A DNA stretch of 55,140 nt from Tubiluchus corallicola (lineage: Eukaryota; Priapulida; Priapulimorpha; Priapulimorphida; Tubiluchidae), in assembly GCA_030141605.1 (NCBI GenBank), contig JAQGDQ010000463.1, positions 126,001-181,140 on the forward strand. The letters run 5' to 3'. Shown piece after piece: positions 45,761 through 55,140 of this stretch (position 1 is its first letter; every line of letters starts with the position of its first letter). The position numbers and the translations under genes are program-made. The notes under the pieces are model-generated. The model was given only the letters and a program-made list of their open reading frames with translations, searched no databases and was not told where the DNA came from.

Positions 45761-46671
45761 CTTTCCTTCATTATCTACAGCGCTTTGACTACTGACTACA
45801 AAAATCAGAATACTTTAAAATGACACGATGTTTTAGGTGTCAACCTTGCTTTCTTAATTTTGTTTTGGAAAAATATTTGCTTTGAAACTTCGTTGCTACA
45901 ATTTAAAATTGTTTCTAGGATGAAATTACTTTCCGTCATATAATCACTTCAAATTCAATTGATTTTCATAGGTTTTGAAATACATTTTAATAAATAATAA
46001 TGATAAAAAATGAAAACACCAAGGCTTTGCGGACCACAGAGATTTGTTAATATATTGGGTAAACATTTGGCCAATAAATTAAGCTCCTTCGGAAGATTTT
46101 TTACAGGTTTTTTTTATGGCAGGACCGAATTCTAGTTCATTATCAAGATCCTCTGAGATGAAACAGTGAACAGGCAGCGATATTACATTCACATTCGGAT
46201 GCATGCACATCTTCTCTAAGCATCAAGAAATAAACGAAATAAAACGGAATCACAGTAAAAGTAACTGCATGCTCAAAAGTAATTCCTAAGCGGTCTCCCA
46301 ACAAATCATTTGCCAGGCTTGGCATTGCTTAATTTTAGGAGCAGATAACACGTCATGATTATTCAGTATTGCGTATATGCAAAGATCAACATGATTCGCT
46401 ACCTAATCGTACTGATGTTACAAATCTACTTTCTTGCTTTAACGAGTTGAACTTTTTTGATTACATGATTTATGTTAATCAATACGCGTAGTTAAAATAC
46501 TTTTTTCTGCATTATCTAAGAGGATTTATTACATTTTCCGTGAATTTTATTTTCCATGAAATGACGGTTCGGGTAAAAACTTTTCTGGCAAATATATTTT
46601 CTGGGAATTTTTTCCTGGGATTTAAATTTTTCCGGTAAAGACGTTTTTTGTGAAGTTTTTGTCGGGGGAAG
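45664..46671. other. Central spacer of the giant inverted repeat
   Basis: About 1.0 kb without a matching partner. It contains the rest of the CT tract, AT-rich sequence with no supported gene, and at 46540-46640 irregular repeats of CAGAAAA/GGAAAAA type similar to those inside the arms (45440-45510). The short minus-strand frame at 46143-46325 is not convincing. Confidence 0.7.
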
Positions 46672-48135
46672 GGAAGGAGAGAGAATAAGAGAGATAAAGA
46701 GAGAGAGGGGGGAGGAGTAAGGGATAAGAGAGTGAAGGAAGGTAGGGAGGTAAAGAGGGAGGAGCAAACAAAGAAAAAGAAATCGAAGGTGTTTTCCTAA
46801 CAATTGAAGACTGGTCGAGACTTTGCTGTCAAAAAATCTTTCTGGGAAATGTTTTTTCTGCGGTTATTTTTCTGTGAAATGGTTTTTATGTGAAAAAAGC
46901 CAAATAAATATGGTTATACACAGTTGATTCTCACCAAGTGCACAAAATATGTCATACGAATTAGAAATTACAGATTTCATTTTGATATTACCAAATTCAA
47001 CTATTCATTAAATTCATTGTAGACTTTCTTTTGACAAAATTTCAGCTAATGTCAGCAAGATTCTCGAGAGATTTGAACAGATTTTTTTCCAGTTTTGATG
47101 CATTTATAGAAACTGTGTCTTTACAACTCTTTGAGCACGACATCTTTGTAATGCATACATAGGGCTATAAATTACTGACGTACGTATTCTATATATTCCA
47201 AACATGCCAAATTATACTATAAATTGAAACTAAAATTTGATTTTGTTTTATCAACAGGCAGTAGACGCACATTAAAAGTAGTTAAATCGAAAACATCAGG
47301 CAAAACGAAATTATTTAACTATTAAAAGCTTCGTAGCTTCGTAGAAATGTTAAGCAGTAAATGAGCATGTATAAAGGGGGATGTAGAAGAAATGTAGCGA
47401 AATTTAGACTACAATAATACTAGAAGCAAGTGAAAATTTCACAGTGTACATGGTATTACAATGTATTAGAAATTGCCTGAAAACTAAAACACTAAATTAA
47501 AAAACGAAAACACGTATCGAAAACCCATTATTAGTATATAAGTTATATTTCCTTAAAAATGCTGCAGTATTTTTGTTAAATTATTGACAAAGTGCTGTAA
47601 TAATAATGTGCAATACAAAAATTATGTATTGTAATGCTAAATGGATTAATAAAAATATAAATAAAAAATAAATAAAAAATTAAGTTATCGCCTAAAAGAT
47701 TCCGCATTTTAAAAATTTAAATGCCGGAATAATGTCAGTTAATCATCAAGTGAAAAATCATTTTCGCGTTGACATACAATACATAATAGCAAAACAATAA
47801 GAAATCAACCAATTTACATCAGTCTTCACATCATAAAATAAATCATTGGTAAAAATGCATTGTCAAGAAAAATGGGACTTAATTCTTGTGACTACAGTAT
47901 CTGGAATTTCTTGGACAGGATGATTTTTCATATACAACCCCATTTTCAAATCCGATAAAAAGTATACACAATTAATACACATTTTAACACAATGAATGCT
48001 GCAAAAGCATTTCTGATGAAAGTGTTGACAGAGCTGTTTGAGGCGGAGGAACGAATATAAAACTTATTGAGTACTGGGACCAAAATTGCCAAGTACCCTT
48101 AAAGAAGTAAGAAACTTATCAGCTAGTTAAGATTA

Positions 48136-48205
48136 TTAACGATAGAATCGTTAATAATCGTTAATAATAACGTTAAGGTTATTAACGGTAGAATCCTATC
48201 GTTAA
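48136..48205. repeat. 70-base imperfect palindrome, right arm
   Basis: Mirror of 44115-44184, with TTAACGATAG and CTATCGTTAA ends. Confidence 0.7.
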
Positions 48206-48214
48206 TTACAGAAC

Positions 48215-48623
48215 AAGCAATCTAAAACAAATTAGGACAAATACCCACTATGGAACGAACTCTGTAATCAAACAACCAATTTAACTTTGGAATTCTCTAC
48301 CATTACAGGTTAAACAAATCAAGTCCCTATCAGCATTTAAAACAAAATTAAAATCACTAATATTAACCAGATATGAAATACCATCACACCAGTACTTTTT
48401 CAGAATTCATATACACACGGCCATATTAATTAAATCATAGTTTTTTTAATTTTTTTGTGTATGGTTGTAAATATGTTTGATTTTATTCGTCATTACTGCA
48501 CAGTAGTTTAGATTGCACTGACGCATTTGCCTTCAGCAGTGTAAGTTTTTATTAACTAACACTGATTGATTATCTCTGTAAAGTTTTTATCAGTGATTAT
48601 CAATGTTTTAATGGCAAATAAAG

Positions 48624-48628
<5 letters not shown>
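48215..48628 (+). mobile_element. LINE 3' fragment, right arm
   Basis: Mirror of 43687-44110. It reads in the plus direction to GGCAAATAAAGATTTA and then (TA)n. Confidence 0.55.

Positions 48629-48684
<56 letters not shown>
48628..48684. repeat. (TA)n microsatellite, right arm
   Basis: TA run of about 28 units, mirror of 43638-43688, which is interrupted by one TT junction. Confidence 0.95.
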
Positions 48685-48685
<1 letters not shown>

Positions 48686-50221
48686 CTGTTGATGAAAGGG
48701 CACTGTAGCTTCAGTATCAAAAGAAACCGAGAAAGCTTTTTTGTCTAGCTTGTTTTGAACATAGCGGACAGGTATAGGACGTGCTGTAAATTTTAACAAT
48801 AGCGACAAACGAAATACTTTTTGGCATTTACATTTTTGAATTGCTAATTTAAAACTTCTGTATCTTTGAAAAATTCTAAGAGAACGACCTAAAATTTCTG
48901 ATGTTTACACATAATCGTTCGCAACATCAGCATGGTGATTTCAAGCGATTTCGTTTTTTTCTTTTTGTACTATCGTTATCAAAACTGCGGCATCTATTTT
49001 GGCCAACTGATTCAATGTGAACGCTTAGACACAGAGTAAAGAAAAATAGTTACCTGCATTAGCAGTATAACCCACGCTATTGAACTTCAGCACCTTGTTT
49101 TAAATATACATGTGTTAAACTTAAATATCATCAAAACGCTGAAAGCTTCAAAGCAAAAAAAGTTTGAAAAATCACCAAAATGAAAAGACAAACCAAGATA
49201 ACAATGATATAAAGTATATTTATCTTTTTTTCCAACGTATAATATAAACTCAATAACCCAAAGCTGCATATCAGAATTAAGCGCTTGCGTCTGCCACATT
49301 GCACCTACCAAAATTATTTTCTTCGCTGTAAGTAATAAGATATAAAGTGTACTCACGTTTACTCAGGTTGCACTTGTTTACTCAAATGTTGGCATTTGGT
49401 CACGAACTGCTAACGTTGTGATAATGGTAGTAAATTGAAGATAACATTCGCGTGCTATAGGCTTTTATAGTGGGAATGGCTTCGGACCGGTCCATTTCAA
49501 ACAAACAAAAACTTGGCGTCGTTGTCCACGTTCAGGTTCCTTGTAAAATTTGTGTACAAGAGTATTCCATGCAGTTTCTTATGCTCCGTATACCTGTATA
49601 GTAAGCCTGTAGTAGTACAGTCATTCAGTACCTAAAGTATTAAGCAACAACCAGCTGTAATTACACAGCTATAATAATACAGTATCGTGTGTTTTCTACT
49701 TTGTCACGGGGTTCGTTTTTCATTCTGTCTTTTCTTTCTTTCTCCCCCTTTCTCTCTCTCACTCACCCTTTCTATAATAATAATTATAACTGGCAAAGGC
49801 CCCGCAAAAAATTTTGCGTATAAATCCACGTATAATCAATAATACGCGAACATCCTACCAAGCCTCATTTATAACACAAAGCCCGTAACATCCTGCCTAC
49901 TGTTTGTCTGTTTATCTAACGCAAAGCCTGTAGCAGCTTTTTGCTGAATTAAAGCAATAAGCTTATAGACAGAGTACAATGGATGACGTCAGAACAATGG
50001 CATTGCTAAAAATAGAACATGTAATTAACTCGTCAACACTCCTCTTGGTGGACCTGTCCTAAAATATAACCCACATCATCGTGTAGCCCCGTTCTTCCTC
50101 TTTCTAAAGAGCTATATACCTCCTTCCGAGAGTCCCACCAGGCGCCGCTAGAACATTTTTTCTGCAGGCTCTTTGGCCAAAATTTCGAAAAAATCGCGAG
50201 TTGGGTCCGGGAAAACGCCCG

Positions 50222-50230
50222 TTACGGGAC
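50222..50230. repeat. Mirrored target-site duplication beside MULE copy 3
   Basis: TTACGGGAC, the complement of GTCCCGTAA, adjoins the terminal repeat that begins at 50231. The partner duplication of copy 3 lies outside the window. Confidence 0.85.
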
Positions 50231-53200
50231 GCGAAATTTTTTTTTGCAACCGAGTTCCGGACAGAATATTTCCCTCATTAGCATTAACCAATCAGATTCC
50301 TCAAACAGCCATGACTACACACATGTAAACAATATCAGGCGTTCGTCAACCACGTGCACATGTTTACGTAACATCGGGCACTCACTTCTGTGCACTGTTG
50401 CCTGTTAATTGAACAGGGTAAGCCATGCTGTCAGTCCTTGTGCGCGGTTGGAAAAGAAGGCTAGAAAATGTAGATTTATTTGGAACTAATACAAACTAGT
50501 CCTTGGGTAATTTTGGGGTGCTCTTTTTCAGGATATACTGCACCAAACCGCAGTTCATTGCCTTTCGCAATGTTCCATGGTCCAATAAGACTAAGAGGCC
50601 ACAGTATACTGTTAGTGAGGGATCAGGGAAATAATACAGTCAGATTCGCCTGGTTAGACTAATGGTACTAACCCTTAAATGCAGTACTGCTGTAAAGTCC
50701 CTCAGGAGAGATCACGACTCTCAAGATGGCATTTGAAAAGTCACAATCTCTCCTATGGGACTATAGTAAGTGTTCAAACGCTTGCACCTCTGACTGACGT
50801 ATATAGGATAGTTGACTTTGTGACAGAGGGTCTAGTCTACCAACATCACCAGCTACAGCTACACCAAGCTAACCATTGTCGGCTCCACAAGCACTTTCAT
50901 GTTGTTACCAACATTTATTCACTGCTTTTTATTAACATGGCTGCTTTTAACATCCAAACGTAAGCAGCTCTCTACCTGAAATAACTTTTCTAGGTCACTG
51001 TTCTGGCTTCCACTCACTATACATGTAGACTATCAAGGTGTATCTGTATGGCATATCTAAAACTACATCTCCACGCAGGTGTGCAAAACAAGTGAAGTTT
51101 ATACGAGGAAACATATTTCTTGGTTTTAACGTATTGAATATTCATCCATAATTATCATCCATTCTGTAATTCAATCACTAACAGGAAGTTACTTGGTACA
51201 AAGGAAAATAAAGGCTTGGGCTACCCCCATTAACTAAATTAAACATGGATCTGCCTTCACTTAGCTTAACTAAAAGCTCAGAGGATAATTCTTTGTGGAA
51301 GCATCAAAAGCATGTCCACAACTTATTAATTTTTGCTGTCAGTCAGCCTACAGTGGATCTGATCAGACGTCGCTGCAGCCAATGTCAGTGTAAAATGCGG
51401 TATTGGTGGTTATGTAAACAGTAAAGCCTGTATTGTACAGAAATGCACAAGTGTGAGTTAGTATGGCAATGTGTACGAAAACTACTAGCTGTCTATGCCT
51501 TGTGATGTTGATGACACTAAAGGATCCAACAAATTGCATTACTATGTATTTATAAATGCGTTTTTATTGCACACTTCACATTTGCTAGCCTTTGTAAATT
51601 AATTTTACAGTTAAATTTAACCCATATTTCTTGGTGTTACAAAAAAAGTTGTTGGGCATGCAGCATGCAGAACAAAAAGTCATTATTAGCTGTATAAAAA
51701 CAATGAGTCACTCAGCGGTTTAGCACCCAGTTTAAAAAGTAACGTACAATGGCAGCTGATTCTTGAGATGTTTCATCAAGGGAGACACACAGAAATTTTG
51801 TGCAAACAAAACTGACTGGCTTTTTTGAATTTCATTAACTTTACTTCACGTACATTTACAACTGAATGTGTACACGTAATTTAATATGAAACATTCATTA
51901 ACTTTAGTTTATTGAAGAAACATAAAATACTTTTCATTGAATTGGAATACATTGCAAAGTGCTTGATACTCGATAGCATCTTCTAAAAGTACTTTATAGC
52001 CTCTGTGAAGCCAAACAGTGTATATTATTAATACACTTTTAAAAATAATACGGTTGTCAATCTAGTAGTCATATACACTTCAGCCATGTACAGTACTTTT
52101 TTCTGGGTTCCTAGCAGGATCGCTATAATGACGTTATACAGTATAATTCTGATGCTCGCACTAAAAGAAATTCCATGTTTACATTTTAAATTCATCTGCT
52201 GAGTTATCCTAGCCCGAAGAATATCACTGGATAAGTATGACATTTCAGATGAACTTCACTTACTTGAAGCTAATGTATAAAGCAATAGAACATGTTGCAA
52301 CTGATCAGTGTGGTACACTGCATGGATGTATAAGTAAAACGTTTAACACAGCAAATACTAAAAAATCCGTTACTTATTGGATGCCTGAGCTTCGAGAAAA
52401 TTTCAGTTTGTATGTAAAGCCAGGTAAAGTGTAGCATCTGCTATCCAAACGATCTACTAACATGTTACTATAACAAATCATAGCGCAAAAAAAATTGCGC
52501 ACGTCTATCTTAAAGAAATCTGCAAACTGCCAAAGTTTGGCACAGTATTGAAAATTTAAAATATGCAAATATGAGTTCTTCATTTGCATAAAATTACGAC
52601 AAAACAGTGTACATCCGTTTCATAATGTGCGTTTTTTTGAAAGTTGCATTAAGTTTCACTTTTCTTGTCCTTTAACACACAAGGGTATTAAAGTATAATG
52701 TCACTCATGCTCGCAAAAAACTGGAAGACACTTTAACAATATCGTTTTCCTGTAGTAGAGCTACACTCAAAGACAGCATAGTGTTTTCTGACGCTTGCCC
52801 GTTATGCACAAAATATAAATCACAAAAAAAGCTTCTTGTAAGTTGCAGCCAAAATAGAATGCTGCAATCAGTCTTGTTCTACTTAGTAGAATGCGTCTTG
52901 CCAAGTGTTTGGTTACATTCTACACATGCAGAGAGTCTGTGTGGTGCTTTATATTTTGGCATTACCTGCAAGGAAAATGGGGTGACAGAAGATGACTAGA
53001 CATTTGTATGGCATGGTCGCCCAGATCCAATCCTATTGCGGCCTCCACCAACCATTTTCCTGCGTGCCCTTGCAGTAGGTTGGACACCAATGGACTTTGC
53101 ACCAACAAGCACTCTCTTTTTTTCTTGTTTCCAACAGCTTCAGCAACTCTAGCACACTTCCCAAAGCAATGAAGGGCAGATGCCAAGGCAGAGTATGTGG

Positions 53201-55140
53201 ACAATTTCTGTGATTGCTTGACAAATGTTCGTATTGGTTTGACCAGAAACTCTTTGTTCGAAATGTACCTTCCTTTCAGGATTTCAAATGCACCATCAAG
53301 CTCCTCAATGACAGGATCAACCTTTTCCTTGTCAACCACTTGATTGCTTCCCTGTGCACATGACTGTTCTGCACTGCTGTTCCCCTCATCTTGCTTGTCT
53401 TGCTGCACTGCCATGTCATGATCTGCTGCATCATGAACCTGGAATGTGGGAGTGAGCATGGTTGGGGAAGTGGTGGTAGAAGGCTGCAGAGACTGAAACC
53501 AACTGTCTGGGAGATTGGTAGCATCTCCTCCTGTGGCGACCTTGTACAACAAGCAATGCATCGCTGGATCGTGTACTGGTATGAAGTTCCAGGTCGACAA
53601 ACCAAACTTCTTGACCACCAGAAATTGGTGCTTGCAGGGACCTCCTGTAACGAAAAGAGTAATGTGAATATCATAAATGTGAATCATCACAAAATTGCAC
53701 TTGCACATAAAAAGTTGACATGAAAAGAATTTCCTTATCTGTTATTTTCTTCAATTGCTAGCAAGATAAAAGTGTTAACATCTTTTTGGACCACCCTGTA
53801 TTTACAAAAAGTATTTACCTGTATTTCCCATCTTGCAAGAGCACATTCCAACATCCATATCGACTGAGTACATCACACTTGGGTCCTTCTCACTGGGCAC
53901 TTCATACACACTAACAGCAACATTTCTGATGAGACTGTGGTCAATTTTTGAGCAAGAGTTCACATTCACCAGGAAGCGAGAATGAAGAGCACGGTCCAAC
54001 CGGTTGTTGGCAATGTCAAGCAATCTTCGCTCGTAGTATGCCTAAAGCCGTGAGATGACAAAATCAACCAACTGAACAACATTGTAGGCCTTTGTACGCT
54101 GTAGGATCTGATCTTTCAAAATTCTCATTCCCGCTTCAGCATAATTATTCGTGTTGTTCCTACGGATAGGAAGGTTTGAGCGATAGCACAGAGCCCATGA
54201 TTTTTTCCGGCCCATAATACTATCCAAGTGCTTTTGAACCTTTTCATATCGCTGAAGTGTCTGGTCTCCCTGAGCTTCCTCATAAGCCACATCCAGTTGC
54301 TCAACTGTGTCACAGTAGACCAGTTTCTTAAGGAACCAAAGAAGTTTAGGACGGTCCTCTTTTTTTACACCGTTCTTGGACTCCCATAAGAAGCGCCAGA
54401 ATGCTTGTAAAATGTGAAAAACACATAGCAGGAGTGTTGAACTAGGATAAACCTCCTGCAGTGCCTGCTGTTCTGCTTGACTGTCATCAGTCATTATCAC
54501 TTCTGCTCCCTGGCACCCCCAACCAAAGTATGATGCCTGACTGAGTAGGGCATTGTAACAGCGAAGGCCCGCTGTGATTGTTGCCTTACTTTCAGATTTT
54601 GTAATCAGCACTCCTAGTGGTACTAACCCTTCTACGCTATGTGTAAGTATTAGGAACACACGGCATCCTTGCCTGTCCATATTTCCGGATGAATCTATGA
54701 ACATAATTTCAGCGGCGGATTTGATGGAGTCATGTACACGCTTCATAAGCGGCGTAACAATGGCAATGGCTGCTTGGTTTTCTTGTGTAGTAGTCATGTC
54801 CAAACATCTTTCGCTAAATCTTCCGTTTAATTCAGCGAGTTTGTTTTCAAGCTGCGAGAAAACCATTCCCCCACTTGGCTCACCATATTCCTTCTTGAAA
54901 CTAGCATAGTACAACCTAAAAAAGCAGAAAACACAAAAGGTCAGAACCTGAAGAAGTGTCAGAAACATGACAAAAGAACTTTGAAAATTGAGGCGACATT
55001 TTTTTGATACATTCATTACTGAGCAAGCTGCAATCATGTCCAATTCCTACTTTCAGTTGAAAAATGTCTGTTGTCAAAATAAGAACTGGTAGCGGAGTGA
55101 AGTCACATGAGGTACAACACATTTCTTGATTCAGCTCTAG
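50231..55140 (-). mobile_element. MULE copy 3 (runs off the window)
   Basis: This is the mirror of 37180-42093. Its 3' terminal repeat starts GCGAAATTTTTTTTTGCAAC at 50231; the 5' third of the element would lie beyond 55140. The block 52683-52793 replaces the 5'-end patch seen in copy 2 and is likely the original sequence at that site. Confidence 0.9.
52878..55140 (-). pseudogene. MULE transposase pseudogene (copy 3), 3' exons
   Basis: Catalytic exon 5 is at 54915-53819 (1,097 bases, the same length as in copy 2) and exon 6 at 53644 to about 52878. The catalytic residues of the MULE domain are present, but a TAG at 54044-54042 (ISRL then stop) truncates the protein before the SWIM finger. 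In addition a seven-base T run at 53117-53123 gives the frameshift also seen in copy 1. Splice borders match copy 2. Exons 1-4 are outside the window. Confidence 0.85.

Larger units (their letters stand above)
46672..55140 (-). repeat. Right arm of giant inverted repeat
   Basis: Reverse complement of 37180-45663, continuing to the last base of the window, so its true end is unknown. It carries the TATA box, LINE fragment, (TA)n tract and palindrome of the left arm in mirror order, followed by MULE copy 3. Confidence 0.95.

Noticed and set aside
45531-45823. Leu/Ser/Pro-rich open frames, mirrored at 46516-46803
   Set aside because: Translations of a polypyrimidine tract; conservation between arms follows from the duplication.
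47950-48065. Hammerhead ribozyme (CTGATGA ... GAA)
   Set aside because: The core segments are too far apart, GAAA is not intact and I could not form three stems.
37180-55140. Giant palindrome as a simple fold-back assembly error
   Set aside because: The arms differ by many substitutions, indels, TA-run length and a 110-bp replaced block, and MULE copies 2 and 3 differ by a nonsense codon and a frameshift. A folded read would give near-identical arms.

Overview
This is AT-rich genomic DNA from an animal. It has spliced genes with GT..AG introns, polyadenylation signals, dense microsatellites, and several eukaryotic transposon classes: Mutator-like (MULE), P-like with a THAP domain, BEL/Pao, gypsy and LINE. 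A marine invertebrate, most likely a lophotrochozoan such as a mollusc, fits the element mix and the pentraxin-like gene, but that placement is inference. I see no prokaryotic operon, CRISPR array, tRNA or rRNA.

Layout. 1-1.8 kb: the last exon of an unidentified gene, then a decayed BEL/Pao fragment. 1.8-11.35 kb: a cluster of P-like (THAP) transposon copies. Three units lie head to tail (1837-4918, 4926-7359, 7363-9425) and a fourth is joined head to head (9426-11346). The third unit still carries a THAP exon and a transposase C-terminal exon. 11.35-12.37 kb: a gypsy gag fragment cut by the terminus of a MULE. 12.37-18.9 kb: MULE copy 1, a multiply broken pseudogene that lacks its 3' end. 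19.4-20.6 kb: a quasi-periodic AAAATGGCACAG repeat and a telomere-like run. 21.06-21.84 kb (minus strand): one animal haem-peroxidase exon whose exon/intron boundary has been amplified into a roughly 93-bp tandem array. 22.66-32.77 kb (minus strand): the only complete host gene found. It has seven exons, every splice phase agrees, and it encodes a secreted pentraxin-like protein of 325 residues. Its introns carry four tandem arrays.

34.7-42.1 kb: MULE copy 2, a full-length element of 7,379 bp with terminal inverted repeats, a 9-bp target-site duplication (GTCCCGTAA) and an apparently intact six-exon transposase of 851 residues. From at most 37.18 kb to the window end the DNA forms a giant imperfect palindrome. 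Arms of about 8.5 kb (37180-45663 and 46672-55140, the right arm running off the window) flank a 1.0-kb spacer. The palindrome contains most of MULE copy 2 plus 3.6 kb of flanking DNA, so the right arm holds MULE copy 3. Copies 1 and 3 share an internal nonsense codon and a frameshift that copy 2 lacks, although copies 2 and 3 share the same insertion site. This points to gene conversion among the elements.

How the parts work together: the host genes here (pentraxin-like gene, peroxidase exon, unknown exon) show no visible functional link. The dominant theme is transposon activity and the rearrangements it leaves: nested insertion, tandem and inverted duplication, a templated patch and conversion. 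All splice models and family calls come from reading the sequence by eye; no database search was possible.
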